Assembly: GCA_003150235.1 (NCBI GenBank)
Contig: QAMW01000025.1
Coordinates: 1 to 64,000, forward strand
DNA from: Bacteroidales bacterium
GTDB lineage: Bacteria; Bacteroidota; Bacteroidia; Bacteroidales; Muribaculaceae
DNA: 64,000 bases
Direction of reading: 5' to 3'
In this document: piece by piece, positions 6,643 to 15,206 of the stretch
How the letters are laid out: each line of letters starts with the position of its first letter
Position numbering within the stretch: position 1 is the stretch's first letter
Program-made: the position numbers and the translations under genes
Notes under the pieces: model-generated
Databases searched by the model: none
What the model was told of the DNA's origin: nothing
Seen by the model: the letters and a program-made list of their open reading frames with translations, nothing else

Positions 6643-7299
6643 ATGACAACACCCAAACCCATATATCTCATACTTTCGCGTCCCTTCGAAAAGCTTCCGG
6701 CGGGAGCCTCGCGATTCTGGGGCAACCCCGACCTACCGGAGGTTGTCGACTACCCGATGTATATTGACGATGAGGGTGACGAATACCCTTACTTCTTTGT
6801 CTGCCAGATCAATCTCGCGCAACTCGCCGCCTTCGCTCCCGGGAATCCCCTCCCAAAGAGCGGTCTGCTGTCGTTTTTTGCAAAAATCGACCATAATCTC
6901 GGCATATTTGCCGCCACCGACGGCATACAGAGCCATTGCAGTGCGCCGGAAGACGTGAAAGTGCTTTATTTCCCGACGACCGACGACATGCGCGAGATGG
7001 TGATTGTCGACGACAACGACAATCCGACAGCACCAGAGGAGCTGGCTATAGGTTTCGCCGACAGAATCGAGCCGCTTGCCGACGACCACGCGCTCTTCGC
7101 CCTCCCCACCCACCGCGAGTGGGAGGATTGGGACGAGCCGTGTGAAGGGTGGCAGATACTGCTCCAGGTCGACTCGTTTGACGGCATGGACTTCAGCCTC
7201 AATTTCATGGACTGCGGAGTCCTCGATTTCCTCATCTCGCCCGAAGACCTCGCCGCCTGCAGGTTTGACAACGTACGCGCCATCATACTCTCCACCTGA
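6643..7299 (+). CDS. DUF1963 (YwqG-like) protein
   Basis: The 218-aa protein matches the DUF1963/YwqG pattern: a Gly-Gly-rich opening (ASRFWGNPDLP), an acidic block (DDEGDEYPYFFVCQINLAQL), PLPKSGLLSFFA, and a later W-x-D-W-DEP-C cluster (EWEDWDEPCEGWQILLQ) followed by DFLISPEDL. Members occur next to toxin-immunity, Sel1 and SMI1/KNR4-type genes, and their biochemical function is not established. It has no signal peptide. It sits between the helical protein and a Sel1 protein with gaps of about 20 bases, consistent with an accessory or partner role in this operon. Confidence 0.75.
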   Translation: MTTPKPIYLILSRPFEKLPAGASRFWGNPDLPEVVDYPMYIDDEGDEYPYFFVCQINLAQLAAFAPGNPLPKSGLLSFFAKIDHNLGIFAATDGIQSHCSAPEDVKVLYFPTTDDMREMVIVDDNDNPTAPEELAIGFADRIEPLADDHALFALPTHREWEDWDEPCEGWQILLQVDSFDGMDFSLNFMDCGVLDFLISPEDLAACRFDNVRAIILST

Positions 7300-7321
7300 C
7301 CGATAACTATCCTCTAAATCC

Positions 7322-7738
7322 ATGACAATGAAACACGAAGAATTGCCCGACTACGGGCCACGCGACATAGATGACGAATATTTCCAGGAAATCTACAGAG
7401 CCGACCGCGTTCTTGCGCGTGCGGAAAAAGGTGATCTTGAGGCTATGTACGAAATGGGGCTCCGCTTCTATTTCGGCGAAGGACGCCGGGAGAATTACCG
7501 ACTGGCGCTCAAATACTTTCTCAAACCCGCCGATGAGGGCAACGCTTGCGCACAATACTATGTAGGCAGTATTTATGAGACGGGTGAGACAGAGAATGAG
7601 AAGGAATTCAGAGGGGTAAAGCAGAATCCCGAGGAGGCTGCCCTCTGGTTTGCCAAAGCCGCAGCACTCGGCAATGAAGATGCCGCAAAGGCTCTCGAAA
7701 GGCTGAGAGAAGCCGGACTCGTCAGCAGCGAAAAATAA
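7322..7738 (+). CDS. Sel1-repeat protein
   Basis: This 138-aa cytoplasmic protein has at least two Sel1 (TPR-like) helical repeats: AEKGDLEAMYEMGLRFYFGE, a second unit with ALKYFLKPADEGNACAQYYV, and AALWFAKAAALGNEDAAKAL. Sel1 repeats form superhelical surfaces that hold protein partners together. A second Sel1-type protein lies at 18347 and a related exported one at 21583, so scaffold modules recur in this operon. The in-frame Met at 7322 is followed two codons later by another (MTMKH), and either could be the start. Confidence 0.8.
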   Translation: MTMKHEELPDYGPRDIDDEYFQEIYRADRVLARAEKGDLEAMYEMGLRFYFGEGRRENYRLALKYFLKPADEGNACAQYYVGSIYETGETENEKEFRGVKQNPEEAALWFAKAAALGNEDAAKALERLREAGLVSSEK

Positions 7739-7773
7739 AATCCCCAACAGATACGAATATAAGCCAATCAGCT

Positions 7774-9303
7774 ATGAGACATACTTATACCCGCATTTGC
7801 GGCATACTCTTCATAATAGTGTTCACGGCACTGATAGCCGATGTCTGCACCTCCGACAATCAGGTCAGATTCTACGGACCGGTGATAGAGCTTCAAGAGC
7901 GGCAGAAACTGCCGGTTGTCATCGACGGCGACACCACATTTGTCACCCTCGCACCGGGCGACAGTGTGCGCGTTCTCGGATTTGACCGCAGGACCTCTCA
8001 TCAGGACATACTTGTGGAGACCGCCGACGGAAACCGGGGCAAGCTCGATGCCTCGCAGCTGCCCATACGGCAACTGATTATCGAAGGCAAACACAAAGGT
8101 GACACTGTCGTCAGACTTGTGCCCGAGTATAGCGGCGCGACCGTTCATAAATATCTCGCCACGACCTCCAAAGGCGAGGAGCTGAAACTACGTGCCGACG
8201 AGATGGTACCTCTTGTGGAGAAATGGACCGACCTGAACCTTGACAACATAGCCTCCACATCGGTCGCCACCCGGAAAGGTCTGGAGAAGATGAGCGGCAA
8301 GACACTCGCAGATATAGAGCAGAAATACGGCATGGCATACAACATCCTCACCGGCAGGGACAGCACGATGAAAGCGGGCTTCCGCATCTATGCCTACGGC
8401 TCCGACGGGCGCCCTTACAGACCCGCCATAACCTTTGACAGCGAAGGCAAAGCCACGAAATTTTCCTATCAGCCCGTCACAGGGAAAGCCAATAACCGCT
8501 GGGCTCTCGCCTACGCACCTCTCGCGGGACAGATAACCGACATGCCGCTGACACGCGTCCTCACCCGCAGCAGCTCATACACGATGCCGAGCGACACCGG
8601 GAAGCCGGTGCCATGGTATCTGTATATCGCCGTCGTGGCAGTGCTCGCCGGCGGTCTCGCATGGTACTGCCTCACACCGTCGCTGGCGGTGCTTCTGATC
8701 GGCTGGCTGATAGCTTATCCGCCGGTGTTCAGACTGCTGAGCAACAAGACTCTGAAAGTCATCATATATGTGGCAGCCGCCGCAGGTTTCTATTGCTGGG
8801 CGATTGCGCTTATGGCGTGGGGCATGTACTGGTTCATGGTATTGCCGATTCTCCCCGTCAGCTATTACTGTGTGCGCTGGGCTACAGAATATCTCTCGGA
8901 CTGCCAGCCCCATGAACGCTGCCCGCGCTGCAAACATATCCACACCATCAGGTTTGACCATGACGAGGTCACCGGCACCAAGTACATGAAGGGGAAGGAT
9001 ATCAAGCGCGACAAGCTTCTGAGCGAACAAGACGAGAAATACCAGTCGTGGCTCGAGGTCACGACCCGATATACCGACGGCACCCGCGTGACGCGCCGCG
9101 AGAATGTCCGCGACCACAAGCGTCGTCACCGTCTGTACAGCTATATCGACTATGAGGTCACCTATCTGGTCACCTTCTATCTCGACTATTACATCTGCTC
9201 CTGTTGCGGCTATGAAGAGACCGACACGCACCTCACGCGTAAGGAAGTCGACCGTCAGGAAGTAGGTATGCACACCGACATTGAATCACACGATGTATAT
9301 TAA
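7774..9303 (+). CDS. Multi-pass membrane protein with a C-terminal zinc ribbon
   Basis: The 509-aa protein begins with a signal anchor (residues about 8-24), followed by a beta-rich extracytoplasmic part (about 25-275) with DTTFVTLAPGDSVRVLGFD, an SH3-like pattern. About four membrane helices lie at 278-370. The cytoplasmic tail has two Cys pairs, CPRC near residue 384 and CSCC near residue 475, separated by a charged, Arg/Lys-rich stretch. These pairs form a zinc-ribbon-like site. The topology could pass a signal from the periplasm to the cytoplasmic E1/E2/JAB proteins encoded immediately downstream (18-base gap). No known family is recognised for the full length. Confidence 0.75.
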   Translation: MRHTYTRICGILFIIVFTALIADVCTSDNQVRFYGPVIELQERQKLPVVIDGDTTFVTLAPGDSVRVLGFDRRTSHQDILVETADGNRGKLDASQLPIRQLIIEGKHKGDTVVRLVPEYSGATVHKYLATTSKGEELKLRADEMVPLVEKWTDLNLDNIASTSVATRKGLEKMSGKTLADIEQKYGMAYNILTGRDSTMKAGFRIYAYGSDGRPYRPAITFDSEGKATKFSYQPVTGKANNRWALAYAPLAGQITDMPLTRVLTRSSSYTMPSDTGKPVPWYLYIAVVAVLAGGLAWYCLTPSLAVLLIGWLIAYPPVFRLLSNKTLKVIIYVAAAAGFYCWAIALMAWGMYWFMVLPILPVSYYCVRWATEYLSDCQPHERCPRCKHIHTIRFDHDEVTGTKYMKGKDIKRDKLLSEQDEKYQSWLEVTTRYTDGTRVTRRENVRDHKRRHRLYSYIDYEVTYLVTFYLDYYICSCCGYEETDTHLTRKEVDRQEVGMHTDIESHDVY

Positions 9304-9320
9304 CCCTATATCCTGACACC

Positions 9321-10316
9321 ATGGCGATATTCTCACGACAACGCAATGACATGGCGCCCACCATGCGCCCGGCATCAAAAGCAATCATTTACCGCAGCGA
9401 GATTGACTTCATGTCACGCTGCATCCTCGACTACCCTGACATCGAGACCGGCGGGGAGCTGTTCGGGTTCTGGACTCCCGAGGGAGTTCCGGTGGTGCTT
9501 TATGCCGTAGGTCCCGGTCCAGGCGCGCGGCATCACGCAACCTCCTTCCTCCAGGATCCCGAATATGTCGACCGCTACGAGGCTGAGATGTGCCTCGCCA
9601 CGCGCCTGCAACATATCGGGCAGTGGCACTCCCACCATCAGCTCGACCTTGCTCGACCCAGCGGGGGTGATGTCGCGTCGATGCTTCGCGGTGTCGGCAA
9701 GCCGGGATTTCCGCGCATGCTGCTCTGCATAGGCAACTGCACCCCGACGGAGACTACCGTCAACGCCTTCAACTTCTGCGAGGTACGGCCCGAGCATTAT
9801 GTGCATGCCGCCTGGGACATCGTGGATATGGAAAGCCCTTTCCGTCCGGTAATAGACCGGATGTACAAGGGACGGTTCTACGAGCCTCAAGCCGGGAAGG
9901 CGTCACACGGAGCGATGCTTACTGTCGACGGGCAGCCAGTGACGGCTCCCGACCGTCCGCGTCAGCACTGGCTTGTGGAATGTGTGGAGCATGTGGAGCA
10001 GATGAAAGGATTCGTGGCTGACTGCCGCGAGTTTTTCCGCGACCCAAGCCCCGTCACCGAAATCACCGATGACGGCGAGCCGATCATCTCCATGCACGGC
10101 GAGAGACTCGAGATTATGCTCCCCTTCGGCTTCCCTGACAAATCCCCCGTCTATACCGTGGTCCACGGCATGACAATGCGCGAGGATGACATGCACAACA
10201 TCGAAGCGATGAACGCATGGCACCGACTGGCGGCACATCCGCTGCCCGAGCGATTTTACAGATGGATACACATCACTGACCCCGATAAATCAAACACTCA
10301 ATATTATGGACACTGA
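9321..10316 (+). CDS. JAMM/JAB (MPN) metallopeptidase, deubiquitinase-like
   Basis: The N-terminal part of this 331-aa protein is a JAB domain with the full zinc motif: Glu42 in ETGGELFG, His103 and His105 in WHSHH, and Ser114 and Asp117 in PSGGD. Enzymes of this fold cleave isopeptide or peptide bonds after the C-terminus of ubiquitin-like proteins and serve in bacteria to process or remove such modifiers. Residues about 190-331 form a second, unassigned region rich in beta/alpha motifs (IISMHGERLEIMLPFGFPD). The end overlaps the E2-like gene by 11 bp. With the E2, 67-aa and E1 genes it makes a compact conjugation module. Confidence 0.85.
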   Translation: MAIFSRQRNDMAPTMRPASKAIIYRSEIDFMSRCILDYPDIETGGELFGFWTPEGVPVVLYAVGPGPGARHHATSFLQDPEYVDRYEAEMCLATRLQHIGQWHSHHQLDLARPSGGDVASMLRGVGKPGFPRMLLCIGNCTPTETTVNAFNFCEVRPEHYVHAAWDIVDMESPFRPVIDRMYKGRFYEPQAGKASHGAMLTVDGQPVTAPDRPRQHWLVECVEHVEQMKGFVADCREFFRDPSPVTEITDDGEPIISMHGERLEIMLPFGFPDKSPVYTVVHGMTMREDDMHNIEAMNAWHRLAAHPLPERFYRWIHITDPDKSNTQYYGH

Positions 10317-10767
10317 AAGACTGAATCTTGAAAAAGCCGTTATCGCCCATTACATGCCTAACTCCAACGCCTATGCGTTCGGCACCGAAAACGGAGTCAC
10401 CTACCTGCGCATCGTGGCGCAGACCAACAACCGGCAGATGTATGTGATGCGCATAGAAACCCCGGGCTATCCCTACACCAAGCCCAATGCCTACGTGGAG
10501 TGCATGTTGCGCGACCATAACGGAAATCTCATGAACGAGGCAAGCGCATCCAACCACACGCTTTCGCCCCACCGCAACGGATGGACGCAGATATGCCATT
10601 ATCACCCGAGCGCCTGGAAACCCAACATGTCGCTCTGGATGGTGTACGTGAGGTGCGTGCTGTGGCTCAACATCTACGAGCAGAGCCTCAAAAACGGCCG
10701 CACAATCGACTCATACCTACGTCACATGTCGGAAAACTATTCAAGGGAAGAATATCTCAATCATTAA
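10306..10767 (+). CDS. E2-like (UBC-fold) conjugating protein
   Basis: At 153 aa it has UBC-domain length. The mid strand and turn MRIETPGYPYTKPNAYVE corresponds to the YP-x-x-P region of E2 enzymes. After a basic loop (LSPHRNGW) comes Cys97 in TQICHYHPSAWKP, in the place of the E2 active-site Cys followed by the conserved Trp-x-Pro, and then a helix (LWMVYVRCVLWLNIYEQ). E2 proteins take an activated modifier from an E1 as a thioester on this Cys. It overlaps the JAB gene by 11 bp and stands two genes before the E1. The assignment is by motif and context; the fold was not tested. Confidence 0.78.
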   Translation: MDTERLNLEKAVIAHYMPNSNAYAFGTENGVTYLRIVAQTNNRQMYVMRIETPGYPYTKPNAYVECMLRDHNGNLMNEASASNHTLSPHRNGWTQICHYHPSAWKPNMSLWMVYVRCVLWLNIYEQSLKNGRTIDSYLRHMSENYSREEYLNH

Positions 10768-10789
10768 CATATAATAAACCACAGATATC

Positions 10790-10993
10790 ATGGCACAACC
10801 ACTTAGCCTCGACCAATTGTCGAATGAAATGCGTGAACGACAGTCCAACCCCACTGCTAACAAATCGGCGGCAGCCGGTCAGACCGTCTGGGACCCCGAG
10901 CAGGGAATGTTTGTCCACATCAATCCGGGCGAACAGCTCAAGGAGGGACAGGCACCCCTGAACACCCTCGCGAAAGAGCCATATTTCACATGA
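10790..10993 (+). CDS. 67-aa protein between E2 and E1, candidate modifier or cofactor
   Basis: The small protein has a polar helical first half with an NPTANKSAAAG linker and a short beta-like second half (TVWDPEQGMFVHINPGEQL). It ends in KEPYFT. The position between E2 and E1 is where many bacterial conjugation operons place the ubiquitin-like protein. However, I see no obvious beta-grasp pattern and no C-terminal Gly-Gly, so it may instead be a cofactor or substrate adaptor. It overlaps the E1 start by 4 bp (ATGA), implying tight co-expression. Function is left open. Confidence 0.65.
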   Translation: MAQPLSLDQLSNEMRERQSNPTANKSAAAGQTVWDPEQGMFVHINPGEQLKEGQAPLNTLAKEPYFT

Positions 10994-12255
10994 GCATAAC
11001 CCCACAGCGCATGAGCATATATTATATCGACGGCGAGGAGATGAAAGGCTTCATCGCCTCAGGGCAGCGGCAAGCCGCCGGCATAGCCTACGAGTGGGAG
11101 GGCGAAGGTGTGACGCATCTGCGCTTCGCACCCCTCAGACATGCCTTCGGACGATGCCGCACGGTCAGTTTCGCCCTTGACGGAGCCGGACATGACGAAA
11201 GCGCCGACATTAAGGTTGATATTTCCTCCGGCGGCACAGCCACGGTTGAGGGTGCAGGCGCCGAAATCATCCCCCCGAAGGAAAGCATGTACAAGCGCGC
11301 CAAGGGACTTCTGGAAGTTGACGCCCTGTCGGGCAAGCGTGTGCTGATCATCGGACTCGGCAGCGGCGGGGCACCCATAGCCGTGGAACTCGCCAAAGCG
11401 GGCGTGGGACATTTTGTCCTTGCCGACTTCGACCGCGTGGAGCTTCACAACCTCCCGCGCCACATCTGCACGGTCAACGACTTGGGGCGCCTCAAGACCG
11501 ACGCCGTAGCCGACGCCATTCTCGGCAAGAACCCCTACTGCGATGTGAAGCGGCTTCCGGTCAATGTCAACGAACATCTCGACATGCTCGACAGGGAGAT
11601 TGCCGATGCTGATATCGTGATGGTGTGCACTGACAACAACACCTCGCGTTACAACATCTCACAGCTGCTGGTCAAAAACAGCACCGTAGGAATCTTCGGG
11701 CGTACGGTGACACGCGCCGAGGGTGGCGACGTGTTCATTTACCGCCCCGGACACGCCTGCTATTTCTGCCTGCTCGGCACCGACTGGTTTGACCCGCAGC
11801 AGGAGGAAATCTCCAACTTCGAGTCAGCCAAGCGCTCCGGTCAGATTCCCGCCTATGTGTCGGAAGCTGACGCGGAGGCATTCGTACAGGTGGGTCTGAG
11901 TTCCGACATAGAGCCTATCACCAACATGATGGTGAAGCTGGCGCTGACAGAGTTGTCACGCGGCACCGAAGCGGGCATAGCGTCGCTCGAAGAGGAGTTG
12001 TGTCAGAACTACTTCATGTGGGCAAACCGTCGCGAGAGGCAGTATGTGCAGTGGGGGTCGTTCGCCAATCCCCGCCGTCTGCCGACAATCATGAAGTGGT
12101 ACGGTGTGGATGTGCCCCGCAACCCCGGCTGCGGTCTTTGCGGCAGTTCAATTCTTACCACCGACACCGCCGAGACCGATTTGCTCAATGAACGCATGGG
12201 CGACCTCGCCAACCTCAACCTCCCCGACATAGATATAAATTCAGCCCTTAAATAA
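10990..12255 (+). CDS. E1-like (ThiF/MoeB-family) adenylating enzyme
   Basis: The 421-aa protein has about 100 residues of unassigned N-terminal domain, then a Rossmann ThiF domain: nucleotide loop GLGSGG at 122-127, then the acidic end and basic strand LADFDRVELHNLPRH, then CTDNNTSR. Two Cys pairs, Cys257/Cys260 (HACYFC) and Cys381/Cys384 (NPGCGLCG), match the structural zinc site of E1/MoeB proteins. Such enzymes adenylate the C-terminus of a ubiquitin-like protein and load it as a thioester. Its neighbours are an E2-like and a JAB gene, so conjugation is more likely than sulfur transfer. The start at 10990 overlaps the 67-aa gene; a second Met follows at codon 8. The stop overlaps the Clp start by one base. 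Confidence 0.88.
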   Translation: MSITPQRMSIYYIDGEEMKGFIASGQRQAAGIAYEWEGEGVTHLRFAPLRHAFGRCRTVSFALDGAGHDESADIKVDISSGGTATVEGAGAEIIPPKESMYKRAKGLLEVDALSGKRVLIIGLGSGGAPIAVELAKAGVGHFVLADFDRVELHNLPRHICTVNDLGRLKTDAVADAILGKNPYCDVKRLPVNVNEHLDMLDREIADADIVMVCTDNNTSRYNISQLLVKNSTVGIFGRTVTRAEGGDVFIYRPGHACYFCLLGTDWFDPQQEEISNFESAKRSGQIPAYVSEADAEAFVQVGLSSDIEPITNMMVKLALTELSRGTEAGIASLEEELCQNYFMWANRRERQYVQWGSFANPRRLPTIMKWYGVDVPRNPGCGLCGSSILTTDTAETDLLNERMGDLANLNLPDIDINSALK

Positions 12256-14450
12256 TGGATTTCTCTAACTTCTCCCAACCCACACTGCAAGCAATAGAGG
12301 CAGCGGCGGCATTCTGCAAACAGCGCGCCGCCTCACACGTAGACCTGCCGGGAATACTCGCCGGCATGTGCCGTGTCAACAGCCAGCTGGTGCGCGATGT
12401 GCTGGAAAGCAACGGGTACGACCTGAACGCCTCCATGCAGCAGGTGGCGCAGGCGATGACCGCCAGCGACGGCACCTCGCGTGACGGACGCGTCTACTTC
12501 GCTCCAGATGTCGAGCAGGTATTCGCCAAGGTCGCCGGGATGCCCTCCGTAGGCATCGACACGCTGCTCAACGCCATGATAGCGCACTCGCCACAGTTTG
12601 CCTCGCTCCTTGTCCCGGACCCGAACCGGCGAGCCGAGCCATCCGCCGTCCCATGCGCCACGCGCGATACGGAACAGGACGACAGGAGCACCGGTCCCAC
12701 CGTAAGGCAGTACTGCACCAATATGCTTGCGCTCGCCGCGCAGGGGAAGATACACCATGCCATCGGCAGAGACGAGGAGGTTGAGCGCACATTGCTTATC
12801 CTGGCTCGTCAGACCAAGAACAATCCGGTGCTGGTGGGAGAAGCGGGTACCGGCAAGACCGCCATCGCCGAAGAGCTTGCTATGCGTCTTTACGAAGGCA
12901 CCGTGCCCACAGTGCTCGCGCAGCTCAAGCTCTACAGTCTCGACTTCACCTCCGTGAAGTCGCTTCCCGATGCCGTGGATATAATGAAACGCATTCTCTC
13001 AGAGGCGACGGCTGATAACAGTCTGGTACTGTTCATCGATGAAATCCACATGCTCATCACCAACAACAGCAGCTCCGACAACGATATAGCCAATCTGCTG
13101 AAACCGGCAATGGCACGCGGGCAGATAAAGATTTTCGGCGCCACGACCATCGATGAATACAAGCGCATCGAGGCAGACCCGGCATTCGAGCGACGTTTCC
13201 AGCGTGTCACCGTCGATGAGCCTGACATGGAATCGGCGATTGAAATACTCAAAGGCGCCAAAAGCCGTTACGAGCGATACCACGGAGTCGAAATCCCGGA
13301 AGAAGTGTGCAAGGCAGCCGTGGAACTTTCGGCACGTTACATCACCAACCGCAAGCTGCCCGACAAGGCGTTCGACCTCCTCGACGAGGCGGCAGCCAAC
13401 ATCCGCATCGACGGCGAGAGCCGCCCCATGACCGCCGGCGACATACGCCGTGTAATAACCGACTGGACCGGTATTCCGGTGGCGGAGATGGACGCTGACG
13501 AGACCGAGCGCATGAAGCATATCGAGGAGGAGCTGCATGCCTCAGTCGTCGGACAGGACAAGGCTGTGAAGGCAGTCGCCGACGCCATCCGGCGCTCCCG
13601 CCTCGGATTCTCCGATTCCGGGCGTCCCATCGGGTCGTTCCTGTTTCTGGGGACTACCGGCACCGGCAAGACCGAGCTTTGCAAGGCTGTGGCGAAGTTC
13701 CTTTTCCATGACGCGGATATGATGGTGCGCATCGACATGAGCGAATACCAGCAGGAGCACTCCGTGCAGCGGCTCTTCGGCGCCCCTCCCGGCTATGTAG
13801 GTTACGAACAGGGCGGACAGCTGACGGAGGCTGTGCGCCGCAAACCCTTCTCGGTAGTGCTTTTCGACGAGATTGAGAAAGCACATCCCAAAGTGTTCGA
13901 GACCCTCCTGCAGGTGCTTGATGACGGGCGCATGACCGACGGGCAAGGCAAAGTAATCAACTTCAAGAACACCCTGATTGTCATGACTTCCAACATGGGT
14001 CAGCAATATATCCTGCAAAACCTGTGCGGGCGCACCGGTATCACTGATGAGGATGTGGCACGCTGCACCGACGAGGTCATGCGCCAGATGAAGACACGTG
14101 TGGCACCCGAATTCGTGAACCGCATAGACAACATCATCATGTTCATGCCGCTCGACCTCGACGCCATCCGCAAGATTGCTGAAATAAACCTCAACAAGGA
14201 GATCAGAAAGATGGCTGACAAGGGGGTGAAAGTGGAAATCGGACCGTATGTCACCGATTTCATAGCCATGAGGGGCTATCAGCCCGAGTATGGCGGCCGC
14301 CCCGTCAAGAGAGCCATCATCGACAATATAATCAATCCTTTAACCAACGCACTTATCGACGGGCAAGTCAGCAGAGAAATGCCTGTGCTTGTAAGCGTCG
14401 ATCTGGATAAAATAGTATTCTCAAATGCCCCAGCTACCATTCGGATTTGA
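12255..14450 (+). CDS. ClpA/B-like double AAA+ unfoldase, atypical
   Basis: The 731-aa protein has a Clp-N-like first 110 residues and two AAA+ modules. Walker A motifs are at 195-202 (GEAGTGKT) and 466-473 (GTTGTGKT), Walker B at about 257-262 (LVLFIDE) and 534-539 (VVLFDE). No coiled-coil M-domain separates them, so the size is ClpA/C-like. Module 1 lacks the usual KYRG pore-loop motif and has DFTSVKSLPDAV there; module 2 keeps GYVG. No IGF/IGL ClpP-docking motif follows the TSNMG segment. An unfoldase or segregase working without ClpP, perhaps on tagged proteins, is inferred. The gene is joined to E1 by TAATG and overlaps the SH3b gene by 26 bp. Confidence 0.85.
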   Translation: MDFSNFSQPTLQAIEAAAAFCKQRAASHVDLPGILAGMCRVNSQLVRDVLESNGYDLNASMQQVAQAMTASDGTSRDGRVYFAPDVEQVFAKVAGMPSVGIDTLLNAMIAHSPQFASLLVPDPNRRAEPSAVPCATRDTEQDDRSTGPTVRQYCTNMLALAAQGKIHHAIGRDEEVERTLLILARQTKNNPVLVGEAGTGKTAIAEELAMRLYEGTVPTVLAQLKLYSLDFTSVKSLPDAVDIMKRILSEATADNSLVLFIDEIHMLITNNSSSDNDIANLLKPAMARGQIKIFGATTIDEYKRIEADPAFERRFQRVTVDEPDMESAIEILKGAKSRYERYHGVEIPEEVCKAAVELSARYITNRKLPDKAFDLLDEAAANIRIDGESRPMTAGDIRRVITDWTGIPVAEMDADETERMKHIEEELHASVVGQDKAVKAVADAIRRSRLGFSDSGRPIGSFLFLGTTGTGKTELCKAVAKFLFHDADMMVRIDMSEYQQEHSVQRLFGAPPGYVGYEQGGQLTEAVRRKPFSVVLFDEIEKAHPKVFETLLQVLDDGRMTDGQGKVINFKNTLIVMTSNMGQQYILQNLCGRTGITDEDVARCTDEVMRQMKTRVAPEFVNRIDNIIMFMPLDLDAIRKIAEINLNKEIRKMADKGVKVEIGPYVTDFIAMRGYQPEYGGRPVKRAIIDNIINPLTNALIDGQVSREMPVLVSVDLDKIVFSNAPATIRI

Positions 14451-15186
14451 CCCGGATTCCGGAACTTTCGCCAACGTCAAGCTCCCGCCTCCGCGAGTCA
14501 ACAACCGTTACACCACCGCAAATACATTCACTCCAACGGCTGATACATCGTATCAACCCGGGACAACACGCCTCAACTGGTGGCAACGCTTCGACCGATT
14601 CATATCCAACATCGGCAACTGGTTTGCTGAAAACTACGATGAAGTCGTCGACAGGCTGAGCGCGTGGCTGTATATCCTCATCTTCGTCGGCGCGGTCATC
14701 GCCGTTATCGCTACATGGGTAAACTCCGGCTTCCTGACTGCCATAGTCGCAGGCGTTATAGCCTTTATTGCAATAGGTCTCCTCTACTACATCGCCGAGA
14801 TAGTCCTTCCGATAGTAACCGGCATAACCATGTTTGCCGGAAGATTCATCTTCTGGAATGCATTCACGTTCCTGCTGTTCTTGTGCGCGGTCTTCGGCGG
14901 GTGGGCACACTCTGTGCTGAGACCCGCAGCTGAAGCTGCTCCGGTCGAAGAGGTCGCCGAGAAGCCGAATACCTACACCTGCACGGCGCGGACTCTCAAC
15001 GTACGCAGCGAGCCTAACACAGGCAGCAGTGTCATGGGCGTTTTGCACAAAGGCGATGAAATAAAGGTAATCGAGAGCAACGGTGACTTTTCGCGTATCG
15101 AATACAATGGAAGCACGGGGTACGTAGCAACACGATACATCACGCCGGTTGCCGTAGCCCCGGCAGACGCATTGACAACCAATTAA
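14425..15186 (+). CDS. Membrane protein with C-terminal SH3b domain
   Basis: The 253-aa protein has a proline-rich cytoplasmic N-terminus, about three to four membrane helices between residues 80 and 165 (LYILIFVGAVIAVIATWV; FLTAIVAGVIAFIAIGLLYY; FTFLLFLCAVFGGWA), and a bacterial SH3 domain at about 185-243 (TARTLNVRSEPNTGSSVMGV, then GDEIKVIE, GSTGYVATRYI). SH3b domains bind peptidoglycan or peptides, and the topology would most likely place this one in the periplasm. It starts 26 bp inside the Clp gene, so the unfoldase and this membrane partner are translated together. Confidence 0.8.
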   Translation: MPQLPFGFDPDSGTFANVKLPPPRVNNRYTTANTFTPTADTSYQPGTTRLNWWQRFDRFISNIGNWFAENYDEVVDRLSAWLYILIFVGAVIAVIATWVNSGFLTAIVAGVIAFIAIGLLYYIAEIVLPIVTGITMFAGRFIFWNAFTFLLFLCAVFGGWAHSVLRPAAEAAPVEEVAEKPNTYTCTARTLNVRSEPNTGSSVMGVLHKGDEIKVIESNGDFSRIEYNGSTGYVATRYITPVAVAPADALTTN

Positions 15187-15206
15187 TACATCAATTTTCA
15201 CAAGAT

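Noticed and set aside
6733..7323. 196-codon open frame antisense to the DUF1963 gene
   Set aside because: Shadow of a GC-rich gene with strong codon bias; the opposite frame has a clear domain and operon position.
7774..9303. Calling the zinc-ribbon membrane protein an E3 ligase
   Set aside because: Only four Cys in two pairs are visible; a RING needs eight ligands in a cross-brace order, which I cannot find.
9321..12255. PRTRC cassette (ParB-related, ThiF-related)
   Set aside because: JAB, E2 and ThiF would fit, but there is no ParB-like, helicase or plasmid gene, and the 67-aa protein does not resemble the PRTRC ubiquitin-like member.
9321..14450. CBASS type II with Cap2/Cap3
   Set aside because: No nucleotide cyclase or cyclic-nucleotide effector is encoded; E1 and E2 are separate genes.
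12255..14450. ClpV of a type VI secretion system
   Set aside because: No sheath, baseplate or Hcp/VgrG gene lies anywhere in the window.
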